From NCBI GenBank assembly GCA_030562195.1, contig CM060199.1, positions 36,414,338 to 36,478,337 of the forward strand: DNA of 64,000 bases, in the 5' to 3' direction. Both the position numbers and the translations under genes were made by a program. Source of the stretch: Nipponacmea schrenckii. Its lineage: Eukaryota; Mollusca; Gastropoda; Lottiidae. Shown here piece by piece: positions 9,849 to 22,312 of the stretch (the first letter of the stretch is position 1; each line of letters opens with the position of its first letter). Below the pieces are notes generated by a model. That model ran no database searches. It saw only the letters and a program-made list of their open reading frames with translations, and was not told where the DNA came from.

Positions 9849-11764
9849 AAATTCAGAGCTTTTAGATACATTGATATTATCAAAATAATGACAAGTTTAG
9901 AGAATTGAGACATATTTATCCTTGCTTGAATTATCTCGCTTGCAATAATGTTCAGTAACGACAGAAGTACCACAAGGATCCATTTTAGCTACCTTGTTGA
10001 TTGATCTGGTATTGCTGATTTACAATTGCATATTAACTATTATTCTTTAACTCTTGCCCCTTTTGCGGAGTAATACTATTTATACTTCTGATAAATCGGT
10101 TACTGAAATAGAAAATAGAAGATATTAATTCAGTTTTAAACTGGTGTTGTATTAATTTCATGATCTTACACGACAAGAAAGCTACATATGATAATGTCAA
10201 TGGCCTTAAAGGAAGCTAGTTATGAGAATTAACAGTTGAACTTTGATAATCAATTTATTGAAACTTTAAATTACAAGGTGTTATTGTGAATCAAAATCTT
10301 TAATGGACTTGGCAAGTAAAGTCTATCGCTAAAACTTTAAATACAAAGTAATTTTTATTGCCGCAGTTAAGATCTTAGCTGAAACATTTGGATTATTTTT
10401 TTTTAATAAATATAACTTTAAACTATATTTAGATTCTACAATTTGAGATTCGAACTAAATCGCTCCGGCTAATATTTTACATAGACAACATCAAATAGGT
10501 TTTTAAATAATTCTTGGCTTTAAGTACAATACTGATCTTAAAACGCTTAATATTTGTAATATCAAAACCAATCCAATATGTAATTTGTATAAATTTGTGT
10601 AAAAAACTCTAAATAACCTACCTTTAACCATAAACAGACCCTATATACGAGTCTTGATTAAAAACTTGTGGTGTACAGATTATTAAATACAAAGGACCGA
10701 TTTTTGTTTGCATTAGTGTTCGAATACAGGTACTCATTTCGTAACTAATGACTGTGTAACTTTTCCACCATTTACTTTAAATTGTAAATTGTAACATTTG
10801 ATAAGCATATATATTTATCATATGTATTAAAATAGTAAATCATTTCTCTGTTTTCTTTTATTTCTGACTTAAGTCTGTTTGTAATATCAAAGTATTTTGG
10901 CCTAGCTTCTTTGGTTATAGTATTAGAAGAATTATTGACAATGATGGTAGTAAAAGAAAAACACATCGTTTATATCACTACTTTTGTCTACACTTTTTAG
11001 CTTTGTATGTCAGTCATCCTCCTACTCCCTGCCATTTGAAAACGTCCTTTTATATTTTGTAAACAAAATTACATCATTTCAAAACTCAACTCTGGTTTAG
11101 TTTGACTGTTGTCACCGTCAGAAATCCTTCCAAAACTTTGATAGTTCCAACCGGGCTAAAGCTATCTGATGTTGTTGTTTCTGAACTCAGTCCAGAAAAA
11201 TATTTTATGCTTATGATTTATGCAAACGAATTTAGTGCGTGCTATATTTAGAAATACCCTTTCTCCCTTCCTTTTGGTGTTTTTGCATGCCCATTTTTGA
11301 CACAAAATTTTTTATCTAGATTTGGAATTTAATGTCTTAAATTGCATTTCAGAATTTATGAGATAATGAGAAAAAGAGATATTTTATTGGCAGAAAGTTA
11401 TTTCTAACCTAGTTACTGAATCAGGGCACGTGGATAATTTGGTTTACTCCCATTACTCATAATTCCCATTTCTCATAATTCATTATTTATGGTTCATGCT
11501 GTACCCCTATAGAGACATGGACATAACCCATTATAAAGGCAATAGTTTTCTTTAATCTCAATCTCAATAATATAAACATTCAATATTAACAAAAATTATT
11601 TCAAAAAAATAATATTAAAGCACTTTGATGAAATCAATTAAGTTTCACCATATGATAAACTGAATCCAAATATTCCAAAATAGTCTTCTCTTGACTGACC
11701 AATTGGATCTTTAATCGTCCCAACTTATTGTCAATTTCCCATTTTTTTTCATTTTTGTCGTTTA
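9849..11764. other. no gene seen
   Basis: AT-rich, stops in all frames, no clear repeat. The small frame at 10772-10966 has no recognisable content. Confidence 0.5.
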
Positions 11765-11767
11765 CAT

Positions 11768-11990
11768 CTAACGACTACCAGACTTTTCACCTACTTTTCA
11801 CCAAGATGAAAACACTTTTCACCACGATGGAAAATAAAGTTTTTAAATAAAAACGACCAGACATTTCACCTACTTTTAACCTAGGTCAAAAGTATTTTCA
11901 CTTTGGTGAAAAATAAAGTTTTTAAATAAAAACTACCAGACTTTTCACCTATTTTTCACCTAGGTGAAAACACTTTGAGGACAATTCGGT
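11768..11990. repeat. three-copy tandem repeat, about 80 bp
   Basis: Three units begin ACTACCAGACTTTTCACC (or a close variant) near 11770, 11850 and 11931, each continuing through GGTGAAAA and AATAAAGTTTTTAAATAAAA. Each unit holds inverted TTTTCACC/GGTGAAAA words that can pair. Confidence 0.8.
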
Positions 11991-12068
11991 GATGTGGATA
12001 CCTTAGGTGTAAACAGAAGTTTAGAACAACAAATAAAAAGTAAAACAAAAATATAATCCATCAGTAGT

Positions 12069-12394
12069 TTAAAAGGATACTGCGTCTTAACATGAACATA
12101 AGATTATTGTTCTCAAGAATGGTCAATATGAGTAAATATTCATCAGTAAACTTACCTGGTATCATAAAGTAACAGAATCCCTTAAAATCTGAAAAACTCG
12201 CAAAATAAAGTCATTTTTAAAAAACGCTTAATCAATTTATTAATCGTTTTTCAACAATCAATGCATCTTAACGGATAATTACTTAGAATTTGGGATATTT
12301 ATTTATTTTCTTATGTTATTTATGGCTGGAGGTATATTGATGAACAGAGCTCTTTTATGTTCATTCATAGGTTCCAGACCTATTATCCCTTTAA
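12069..12394. mobile_element. TTAA-flanked MITE, copy 1
   Basis: The left end reads TTAAAAGGATACTGCG and the right end CCTATTATCCCTTTAA, related to the clean copy at 28622-29095. The interior contains the pairing words AAACGCTTAATCAATTT and ATTAATCGTTTTTC shared with the copies at 31680 and 38765. TTAA targets are typical of piggyBac- and Kolobok-type transposons; which superfamily is not decided here. Confidence 0.7.
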
Positions 12395-12699
12395 GTTGAT
12401 ACAACTTTGACCAGAAAGATGATTCAAGCATCTCTTACGTTGATTTAATATATATATGTATATGTCTAAATAATTTGCAAGTTCATGTCTGTCAAAATAT
12501 TCCTGTCATCCCATAGTAAGGTATTTAAATTACCGTTTGTATTATTATATTGTTATTGTTATTGTTATGCACTACAATTATAGCGAATATATGTAAGCTG
12601 GATGTTTTCTTATCTGCTGCCCGTCCAATAAAAGCTACATGGCTATTAGAAATTTGTTAAAGTTTTTGTTTGAAGGAATCAATGGATGGAGAGTTTTTT

Positions 12700-13265
12700 T
12701 TTATTTTAGACTCGGGGGCGTTCCTGCAGGAATTGTAGCTTGAAAAAAGGATTTATCGAATAGAGTTGTTTTAACGAAAATTGGATCGACTCTGTAAGAA
12801 CTACGCAGATTATAATCATTTCTTCGATTTTCAAACCTTTTTTGTAAATATTCAGGAGATTTTTTTATTAATATATTATGAAAAGTATAAATAAATCTCG
12901 ATGTTTGCGTCTTACATAAAGGGGGCACCAGCCAGTTTCAAAATAGAGTGATTCTCTTCTATATATCCGGTTACAATTCTTGCAGCTTCTCATTCAAGTC
13001 TATCCGAATCAAATGCACCGTAATTATTGTCCCATACCTCACAAGCATACTCTAATACTGACCTTACATGTATATTGTAAATATTGTTCAAAGTTTGTCT
13101 ATCAATTAAAATTTCAGTTTTCGTAAGATATTCAAGAGTTTGGATGCTGATTTGAATAAATTATCGATATGAATTGACCATTTTGGATTGGTACATGTTA
13201 TGCCTAAGTGCTTGCGCGAGTTCACAATTTCAAGCTGCTTATTGTCAAACATTAGCGTCCATTGT
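12700..13265 (-). mobile_element. LINE reverse transcriptase C-terminal fragment
   Basis: On the minus strand, translated pieces read like the C-terminus of a non-LTR reverse transcriptase: a 'YACEVWDNNYGAFDSDRLE' block near 13030, 'AARIVTGY' near 12980, then KKSPEYLQKRFENRRNDYNL and SFFQATIPA at 12720-12860. Frameshifts and stops separate the pieces, so the copy is dead. The LINE clade differs from the one at 537-1270. Confidence 0.7.
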
Positions 13266-14137
13266 TTTCTAATAACTTATTTTATATCTAATTAAGTAGA
13301 CAGTGATTAGTGAAATACCCCGTAATACTAGTTAAATTACTAGTAATCACATTCTTTTTCCTCAAAATATAAATGTAAAATTATAAAATGTTGAAACCTT
13401 GGAGAAAAAGTATTACTTTTTATCTATTACTCCATATCACGATACATATCGTAGATTTTATCGCATTACGTATTGTATCGTGGCATGGTTGGCAAAACAA
13501 AGGTTTTCGACCAGAAATCGTGTAAACTGTTATCAACATTAAAAGTTTTCCCAAATGTCCCTTCGGTTTTAAAAGTTTGCAACCATTCCTTAGAAACAGT
13601 ATTAACATTGTTTTAGCAGAAATTTTCAATCTTTTAAGAACACAATATACTACCCACTTGAGATGTCCACTATACAGTTAAATTTACGGATCGTGGATTA
13701 CCTACCGTTTTCACTGGATATGACATTCGGGCTGAGATTTCAAATCTCTGATATGAATTACGAAATATTGTTATAGAAGAATACAATACGCCTTGCTCAC
13801 TTGGCTGTGATTTTATCATTCACTAAGGTAATATGAATTAATAACTTGGCCTCGTTTGACTATTTGACATGCATTGTTATGTAATCTATCTTTTCTTCAT
13901 GAATATCTCTCGCTCAATTTGAAAACGAAATTCTGTTTTTTTTTTTTTTGACCAAACATATTTAAATGAGCTACGTATTATTTTGATCGATTTGAAAATG
14001 GCAGCATATTAACAGATTTAACATTTCCGGTGTGGAAACTTCAGGTTTGATCAGAACAGAAGAAGAGGAAAGATCTAAATTTAAGAACTTGTTTTGGTGA
14101 CTCCAAAATTCAAATTCTAATTTTTCTGTTAACCCTA
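13266..14137. other. no gene seen
   Basis: Non-coding; nothing recognised. Confidence 0.4.
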
Positions 14138-14262
14138 TTGTATATGGTAACGTTGATTAACAGGTGCATAAAATACAGTTTAAATTACGAGTCCGTACCA
14201 CCACCGATAGACACGAATTTATCATGTATGCAGATGATATTATTATGTAAATATGTAAATCA
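14138..14262 (+). mobile_element. small RT fragment with YADD box
   Basis: The plus strand encodes FIMYADDII, with TATGCAGATGAT at 14227-14238. YADD is the catalytic box of reverse transcriptases. The preceding LINRCIKYSLN is in another frame and resembles the segment that usually comes before it. A stop follows at once. This is a short dead relic. Confidence 0.5.
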
Positions 14263-14457
14263 TTATGCAAAAGCAACGAGGATTAAAGGTAACTTCATCT
14301 TATCAAATAGAAATCCAAGTATCTATAAATGAATAATAATTATTGGGTGCTTTTATACACGTACATTATAATGTGGAATAATTTTTTCTGCCCATTTGCT
14401 TTTGAACGCAGTAGAGTCTACTTAAACAAGAAAACGTGTTTTCAGAGTGTTTCAGAG

Positions 14458-14587
14458 CAATTGTGGACGGAAGGACAAATTGTCATGGATATCGCTAATT
14501 ACAGCGCTACATTTGACACCCGCGTTTCGTCAAAATCAAATATCGAAATAGTGACCGAAATGTGGAGCGTCGGTCCGTCCACAATTG
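14458..14587. repeat. 14-bp inverted repeat pair
   Basis: CAATTGTGGACGGA (14458-14471) is inverted at 14574-14587, with 102 bases between. It may be the ends of a very small element; no target duplication was identified. Confidence 0.45.
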
Positions 14588-15311
14588 GTCGTATTCACAA
14601 TCGCAATTCGTGACTGATTTAACATAACTTTGTGTAAGTCTTCGTAATCAACCATGGAATCGAAATTCTAAAAATATTTAGTATGAGTTTTTGCCCTTGT
14701 TCTAGAAATGCTAGTTTTCACTCTGCAGTGTGCAATTCTTAACAGTTTTGAATATACATGACAGTACTTGGTGTGAGTGTGCAATTACCGAAGGATAAAT
14801 CCTATTGAAAATCCGATAAAAATGTTTAGAATCAGTTTTTGCTCTTAGTTTTTGAAACTTAGTAATATTGTACATTTATCACCCCAGAAAAGAATTGTAT
14901 GACTGAGGGTAGAAAATTGCATTCCAGTGATTATTATTATACTGTTAAGTTTCAAATTCAATGCTACTAGTTAGCGTATATCACTTTGCCAGACAAGCTA
15001 TCTTTCGATTATATATTGCATGGGGTTGATAAGACGATTGAAAGCATGTGAAACAAAAGCATCATTGCCTAATTGTTTTGAAAGGTAAGCATATGATGAT
15101 ACTCTAATTAAGTTTTATTGTGAATATATTTGAATATTGAAATATGGCTGAAAAGATATAATATTGAGCCCACTCTGTTCGGAGAATAGGCCCAGCGAAA
15201 CCGATTTTTGACGTGTGTGGAGATACCTGATGTGTAGTATATGAAATTTATCCTCACTAAATATCAACATAATTTTGGTAATGTTTTGTATAAAAGACAA
15301 ATACTTTGAAA

Positions 15312-15450
15312 TGGAATGAAATGAATAGAGTTTAACGTCCTACTTTTCTAAACCCAGAATGAAGACGGTCAACGCCATGCAGTCTGCATTGAGGGACATT
15401 TTGCGGCATTAGGAAACTCTTTTGCGGATCTCAACTGTCGAAAGATATTT
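15312..15450. repeat. possible SINE/LINE 3'-tail relic
   Basis: The word GAGTTTAACGTCC (GGACGTTAAACTC on the other strand) resembles a conserved tail I associate with mollusc SINEs and LINEs. The rest is not recognised. Confidence 0.3.
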
Positions 15451-15750
15451 TACGTGCAAAACCTATAGCACACGAGGCCTCCAGATACATAGGCTATGAT
15501 TTGAACGTCATTTATAAGCGAGGAACACAATATATCTAAAACAAGATAATAATTAGAGCATGAAAACACATAACGTCATCATGTTATTTTTTTTATATAT
15601 AAAAATCGTACAAGATGGGTAATTTAAAATTCGGGTAGAATTTAATAATTCTGGATTTTATGACGTCATGCCCTATATAGGGAAGGATTTTTCTCCGAGA
15701 TATGTAGGCCTAGGATGGAAAAAATATTTATTGAGAAATAGGGATAAAGG

Positions 15751-15786
15751 CAAAGACCATATAAATAATTATTTATATGGTCTTTG
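15751..15786. repeat. perfect 36-bp palindrome
   Basis: The left half CAAAGACCATATAAATAA is followed directly by its exact reverse complement with no spacer. It is flanked on both sides by ATAAAGG. It sits at the 5' border of the Penelope-like fragment. Confidence 0.9.
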
Positions 15787-16029
15787 ATAAAGGTCTGGAT
15801 TTGCTGGATGTTTTTCTTCTGTTCTGATCTGAAATTAGAAAAAATAAAAACTCGCCCAATGGCCGAGAAGTATTGTACAAATAAAAGATACCCGATCCAG
15901 GAGAACCTTACATGTGAAAACTCGAATGTAATATATTTAATTTCATGTGAAAAATGTCCTAAACAATATGTAGGAGAAACTAAGAATAATTTACGCACTC
16001 ATCAAGCGCTTATAAGTATTTTACGATAG
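15784..16029 (+). mobile_element. Penelope-like element GIY-YIG fragment
   Basis: The frame contains NVIYLISCEKCPKQYVGETK followed by NNLRTHQ. This is the diagnostic 'I-YLI-C-KC-YVGET-LR-R' start of the GIY-YIG endonuclease domain found at the C-terminus of Penelope-like retroelements. The upstream cysteine (YCTNKRYPIQENLTCENS) also fits. The frame stops before the rest of the nuclease, and no RT is found upstream, so it is a broken remnant. Confidence 0.65.
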
Positions 16030-16815
16030 TCGTGAGTGAAAAGTATTGTTTACAATTTACTTCCTATTTTGTCGTATTGTTGTAATTTTCGTTTTCAAAA
16101 CTTGAATCCGACAGTATCCGTCTTTTAATTTTGGATAAGTATTTATCCATGAACAATGTGTAGGAAAATGATAGTTGTTTGATTAAACACTTGTCAACTT
16201 ATAGGACATAGCTCTCGTTTGCAACAGTGGGAGTAGAAGATAATTCATCGAACAGCCAACACAGCTAAATACAAATTCCTTTAAAATACAACTTTCAGGA
16301 GTAACATATAATAGAAATTTTCTTACAAATGACACAACTGCTACATCACTTTAGTTTTGGCACGATATATCCCCAAATTTCACTGTCCAAATAGACTACA
16401 GATCAATTTTTCATTCTGACAATCACACCTGGATTCATACTGCCCGTCTTTTTTTTTTTTTTTTTTTTTGGATATTAAGGTGTATTTCATAGACACTTAT
16501 CAACTTTTGCATAAGAGCTCATTTCATCCAAAAACATACTTTTTCTTGTATAGTAAAGTCACAAGTTTGACAAATTCACCGAATATGCACAGGATCGTCT
16601 CATTTCGACCAAGCTTGTATCATTGTTTCTCCAAACTGAAAGAAAGTGGGTACTCGAAACGAATTTAAAGGAAAAAAATTCCTTAGCACAGATAACAGCT
16701 AAAAATGGACTTAATATACTGAAGTAACTCCAGGATTATTTATTTATTTATATTTAAGAATTTATTTCAAGAAGATGCAAAACATGTCTCTTTATATCAG
16801 AAACTCATTATTTTT
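16030..16815. other. no gene seen; T-run
   Basis: Non-coding. A run of about 21 T lies near 16449-16469. Confidence 0.4.
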
Positions 16816-17060
16816 ATACGTCCACATGAATATGTGGACGTATATTGTCGTCACCCCTGTCCGTCCGTCGATCCGTCAAAATTTGTTGTAGACACTATAG
16901 AAGCTACAATTTTATATGGATTTAATGAAACTTGGTATGAGAATTGGAAATGATAAGACAGCGGTCAAAATCGATTTTGACGATTTTTCGATGAACGGTT
17001 TTTGATTTATTGCCCCTGCCTCTATATTTGTTGTAGACACATCAGTATGGAGGGTGAAAA
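16816..17060. repeat. mollusc-type CGTCCGTC repeat with terminal hairpin
   Basis: It begins with a 12-bp hairpin, ATACGTCCACAT at 16816-16827 and its inverse at 16832-16843, then CGTATATTGTCGTCACCCCT and GTCCGTCCGTC. Related sequence occurs at 8400-8530 and 26560-26700 (ApoL introns) and inverted at 31150-31229. It is a dispersed family of unknown type. Confidence 0.65.
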
Positions 17061-17154
17061 TGGTCAAAATGTTAATGCTAAATTTCAAATTACAACAACT
17101 TGAAGAGTTTGATGCCGAGCTTCAAGATATGGATGAATCTGGTAGTTGCTCTCC

Positions 17155-17817
17155 TTTTCAATCTCTGGGCATGCCATCCGATGAAAAGTGAAATGAACTC
17201 GCTTTTAAAGTTGCCAACCTGATCTTACCAGACATCAAAAAGGAAATATCAGGCTCGAACAAGAAAGTTATGGAATTCCTTAAAACAAGGGTAGAAAATC
17301 TTGAGAAAGAGTTGAAATTAAAAGATGAATTGATAGTAGAACTGATGGAAAAACAAGACGAGAATGAGCAGCATTTAAGGAGAGAAGCAATTAAAATCCA
17401 TGGGGTTGAAGAAACAGAGGGTGAATCTACTGACAAACTTGTAGTCCAAATTGGTAAAATAATTGTTGTTGATATTGATGAAAGGGACATAAATAGAAGT
17501 CATAGAGTTGGCAACTTATCTGACTACAAAACTAAAAACAGAATCCGACCAATAATTGTTCGCTTCAAAGGGTATTATCATAAAAAGGCCCTTTTGAAGA
17601 AAAAAAAGGAACTTAAAAACATCAACCCATCTACACCAGCCTGCATGAGAAAAGAAAAACTTTATATAAATGATGACTTAACCAACAAAAGGGCTGTTCT
17701 TGATTCTAAAGCTAGACAGCTTTATAAAGAGAAACATTTGATGGAAATTGGACCATTGATGAAATCTGGAAATGTGAAACTTATAAAAACTGAAAGAGAC
17801 TTTATATCAGGAAAGGT
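17155..17817 (+). mobile_element. LINE ORF1, left copy (with stop)
   Basis: It encodes a coiled-coil segment (NLEKELKLKDELIVELMEKQ) followed by an RNA-binding-like part (AIKIHGVEETEG, INRSHRVG, RPIIVRFKGYYHKKALL) and LYINDDLTNKRAVL, the usual layout of LINE ORF1 proteins. It is nearly identical to the inverted copy at 24032-24676 but has a TGA where that copy has TTA (near 17190) and a short insertion near 17154-17175. Homology to the right copy stops near 17811, where other sequence begins. Confidence 0.85.
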
Positions 17818-18271
17818 TTCAAAAGCCTACCGCCAACCGCTGCCAACCGGCCTACCGGAAGGAAAAAAATGCGCCAAAATAGATATTGTTAAATTTAAGG
17901 ATCGTAGATTTTCATACAATAATACGAAACTATTCAATTTGACGAAACTTTTGTCGACGTCAAAATTATGGAATCAAAATTATTTTAAAAATGAAACGAA
18001 AAAAATAAATATTTTCTTTTCGTGTTCAGCGATGTTTTTCTTCACATTAACTGATACAATCCATGCCCAAAAAGCAATAATCTAATTTGTATTCAAATGG
18101 GACACACAATTAACCGTAAAAGTACCCTTAAATCTGTTTTAAATGATCACGACAGGAAGGTCGTTTGTTTCAGAGTTACTTCCCTTAATTTATTTATTTA
18201 ACGTCGTCGGCATCATGGATGATCAACAAGACCAAGGGATCTTTCTTCCACCTTTTAGAATTTTTTCAAAG
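17818..18271. other. insert of unknown type
   Basis: The ORF1 frame runs on to 18085 but is not shared with the right copy and shows no domain. It is probably inserted sequence linked to the gag-like ORF that follows. Confidence 0.4.
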
Positions 18272-19297
18272 TTAATCCTTGACGTAGACTATAATAATGC
18301 CCATATGAGACTTGTTAAATTGGCATTTGTTCCTTTGATAATGTGAACAATAAAATACTGTTTCATCCTTTGGTTTTTCGCCAGATTTGCTCATAGTATT
18401 CAAATCTTGGCGAACATACCTGATCAAGAGAGGTATTTCAAATTCACTAAAGACATCAGACCAGGACTTAGCCCCGTTTTCTATCTGTCTGATTACGTGG
18501 GAATAAAATTTTTTGATGCCGTTCCAGTCATAAACTTCAGTGTAATAGGCAATCTTTTTCAATAATCGTAATCTGCCGTCTTTTTCCAGATTGGATAACG
18601 TAGAACTAGAGATTATTTCGAGTTCTCCCGCTACGAAAAGGTTAAATTCAAGATCTCCGAATTCAATTTTTGAACCGGCATATTCAAACTGTAAACGGGA
18701 TTGAGGCCAAGCCTGCTTATGTACGACCTGATCAGATGGGTGGTCGAATATGCCCGACTTTCTATAGTATTTTTGCCTGGGAGTTGGGATCTTGGTTCTA
18801 ACACTTTCGGAATCGGAAAGGCTGCTTTCTTTCTCGGACTCAGATGTACTATCAAGCTTTAATATCTTCTGAACTTGACTCTCCGCTTTCCTGCTGATGG
18901 TACCATCCCTTTTTAAGTCATTTAAACTGATCTTACCAGACTTCTGCTGTCTTGAACTGGAGCTTTGCTTTTTTTCTGTTTCTATCTGTCGTCTTATTTC
19001 GTCTTTTTTACGCTGCAATAATGTAGATCTTTTAGATTTTCTGATGGCTTCCAGCTCCTGTCTGAGTTGTATGAGTTCCTCATCGTCTGAAACTTCATCA
19101 CTGTCTGAAGAAAAGTCATTTTCTGGTAGGGTGATCGATGACGGATCTGGTTCCGATGGGTCTATCGGTGTCGGTAGGGAATGTTTCGCATGTGGTGACG
19201 ATACCTGATTATCAGCTTTTCCTGCGTGCAGAGCCCTATAATTCACTCTTTCTTTGTTCCGTCTGCCGGTAGCACCAACTCCTTCATCGGCAGACAT
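18272..19297 (-). mobile_element. gag-like ORF, DIRS-type element fragment
   Basis: A 341-codon frame starts MSADEGVGATGRRNKERVNY. It has an acidic/serine-rich middle (SSDSDEVSDDEELIQLRQEL), a charged coiled-coil (STLLQRKKDEIRRQIETEKK) and a C-terminal half with FKNL-like content: LLKKIAYYTEVYDWNGIKKF, then WSDVFSEFEIPLL. It ends in a CCCH-like YCSHYQRNKCQFNKSH. This combination resembles gag-like proteins next to tyrosine-recombinase retroelements (DIRS/Ngaro) in marine invertebrates; no recombinase or RT lies beside it. It is nested in the left LINE arm in opposite orientation. Identification is by recalled family resemblance only. Confidence 0.5.
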
Positions 19298-19689
19298 AGT
19301 TGTGTTGGAAAGATGTGTTGACTTGGTTTACTGTAAATCCTGTTCTGGGGCAAATTTCGATCAAATGTCGTATATCCAATTACCGCTTAAATTATCCAAA
19401 TCGGTATTCAAAAATTTCGACCAGAAATAAAAATTATCTCAAACGATGGTCGACTTCCAAGTTTTTCAAAGTTAATGGCGACTTGGCAACAACCTAATAC
19501 ATGAATTAAAGACGCTCTTTTTTAAGCCAATGAGAAAATAGAAAATAAAATGAGCCAATCACAAAATGACATATTAGGCCTAAGTCTCCAAAATAGATAT
19601 TTAATAGTAGTCACGTTAGTACAATCAGACCAACCTCTCACTACATTGTTAATTACTCATTTTAACCCGAGCGTATCAAAATGACACTT

Positions 19690-20480
19690 AAACATAGTTT
19701 AGCTTTATATAACAGTAACACATTGAATTGACATGTTTAAAGTAAATTTATAGTAATCTTATAGATATGTATCTCATATATGTAAATCTTACTTTAGTTT
19801 AACTTTATATAACAGTAAACACGTTGAATTGAAATGTTTAAAGTAAATTTATAGTAATCTTATAGATATGTATCTCATATATGGAAACCTTAAACATAGT
19901 TTAGCTTTATATATCAGTAAACACATTGAATTGAAATGTTTAAAGTAAATCTATAATATCTTATAGATATGTATCTCATATATGGAAACCTTAAACATAG
20001 TTTAGCTTTTTATAACAGTAAACACATTGAATTGAAATGTTTAAAGTAAATTTATAGTAATCTTATAGATATGTATCTCATATATGTATATCTTAAATTT
20101 AGTTTAACTTTATATAACAGTAAACATATTAAATTGAAATGTTTAAAGTAAATCTATAGTATCTTATAGATATGTATCTCATATATGTATATCTTAAACT
20201 TAGTCTTACTTTATATAACAGTAAACATAATGATTTGAAATGTTTAAAGTAAATCTATAGTATCTTATAGATATGTATCTCATATATGAAAATCTTAAAC
20301 TTAGTCTTACTTTATATAACAGTAAACATATTGAATTGAAATGTTTAAAGTAAATTTATAGTATCTTATAGATATGTATCTCATATATGTAAATCTTAAA
20401 CTCAGTTTTACTTTAAACAACAGTAAACATAATGATTTGAAATAATTACAGTAAAGCTTCAGTATCTTATAGGTATGTAT
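19690..20480 (+). repeat. about 100-bp tandem array inside LINE, left copy
   Basis: About eight units run with period near 101, each with TTTATATAACAGTAAACA, GAAATGTTTAAAGTAAAT and CTTATAGATATGTATCTCAT. The same array appears inverted at 22880-23940. In the right copy it lies directly between ORF1 and ORF2 of the LINE. Confidence 0.9.
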
Positions 20481-20487
20481 CATACAC

Positions 20488-22312
20488 ATGTTTTCAGTTC
20501 AATGTGAACTATCGTACTATACTAGTACTTGTAAATATCATGTACATATTATCTTCCTCTTACAATATATTCCTTTTGTTACTTATATTTTCCCATTCTT
20601 TTATCCCTGTCCTGTACATCTTTGCCCTATGCACACACTCAAATCCCTCAACTATAACATCGCCTTTCTTAAAAATTCTTTCTTCTTGACTCGTGATTTG
20701 TTCGCCGCCACCCTCGATCTTCGACGTGATACACCATACCTCATGCTCGGTCGAATGGTTTTATCTTGCTATACAATGTAAGTACTACATCACTACTTCA
20801 TTGTTGCTCAACTGTGGGGATATTCACCCAAATCCCGGTCCAAATGATAATTACATCAGTCTCCTTCATTTAAATATTCGTGGCTTATCAACCAGCCTTA
20901 CGGCTTTACAAGCAGAATTACCTGATTGTGATGTTCTCACTTTTTCTGAAACGTGGCTTGCTGACACAACACCCCTGGAAAACCTAAAAATCCCTTCATA
21001 TCATCCCCCATTGTCCTGAACCGCGAAAGCCTTAGCGGTGGGGTTGCCATCTATATTAAAGACCATATAATAAGTAAGCCTCGCTATGATCTGTGTATTC
21101 CCGGTTTGGAAGCTGTATGGACGGAAATTGTTCTCTGCAAATATAGTTTCTTGATTGGTTCTTTCTACAGGCCTCAACGGTCATATGTTTCTTACTGGGA
21201 CCTAATAGAAGAAAGCTTATCGTTTGCTAAGCAAGAAGGTAAACCACTCATCATTCTTGGTGATTTAAATGCAAACCTTATCTCTACAGATTACCCGAAC
21301 TGATTATCAACCATTCACTAACAGTAATTATCGATGGTCCTACTAGAATCATGGAAACAAGCTCTTCCGGCAGGCATCAGCGACCACTGTCCAATCACTA
21401 TTAGTCTACGTGTTACAAGACCGAAAAAACGCGTACTATCTGGAACTATTCAAAAACGAACTTCGATCATCTAAACAGCTTCTTCCTCAGCACTGACTGG
21501 AATCATCTTTTTGAATCAACTTGCAGAGCAAATATCACAAGTTATCATTAATGCATTAAGTCTTTTTGTACCCCACAAGCGAGTAATTATACGTGAAAAT
21601 GATAAGGAATGGATGAACGGATACCTTCTTCGTATCATTCGCAAACGAAATAGACTTCATCACCGAGCAATATCAACAATGACTCGGCAATCCTGGATGC
21701 AGTTTCGTCAATTCAGAAATGTTGTGACTACCGAGATACGTAGGGTAAAACGTGAACACGATGCAAAATTGGACTCTAATATTAGTAACAGCTCCTTCCA
21801 ACAAAGTAACTGGTGGAAAATGCCACCTTTGCTTTGAAATAATCAAATGATAATGATACTAACAAGGCTGAAATACTAAACAGTTTCTTTGTAAATCAAG
21901 CAAATCTACCCAATCCAAATCAATCTCTCCCACCACTTCCAAACTGTGAAGCTTAAATAAACCAACCAGACTTCTCTCCTGATAACATTAAATGCATCTT
22001 GGCATCATTGAACTCAAATAAGGCACCAGGTAGCGACAATATCAATAACAACATACTTAAAAACTGCAGTTCTTCCCTATGTACGTCACTCTCCAAATTA
22101 TTCAACCTTCTACATGTGAATTCCTGTTTCCCAACCATATGGAAACAAGCTAATGAAGTCCCAGTCTATAAAAAAGGTGACCCCCACAGCTGTTCAAACT
22201 ACAGACCAATATCTTTGCTAAGAGCACTAAGTAAAATATTCAAAAAGTGTATCTCCAACCATTTAAACAACTTCTTTCTAAAAACATCCTAACTACTACC
22301 CAATCAGGATTT
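20488..22312 (+). mobile_element. LINE ORF2, left copy: endonuclease and RT start (broken)
   Basis: The sequence encodes LLLNCGDIHPNPGPNDNYIS followed by LLHLNIRGL and FSETWL, the APE-type endonuclease start typical of CR1/L2/Jockey-like LINEs. It continues with GSFYRPQ and LGDLNANL, then NKAPGSDNI, WKQANEVPVYKKGD and NYRPISLLRALSKIFKKCI, the RT start. Several frameshifts (near 21018, 21301, 21480, 21838) break it. It ends at about 22312, before the catalytic RT box, where an inverted piece of the same element begins. Confidence 0.88.
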
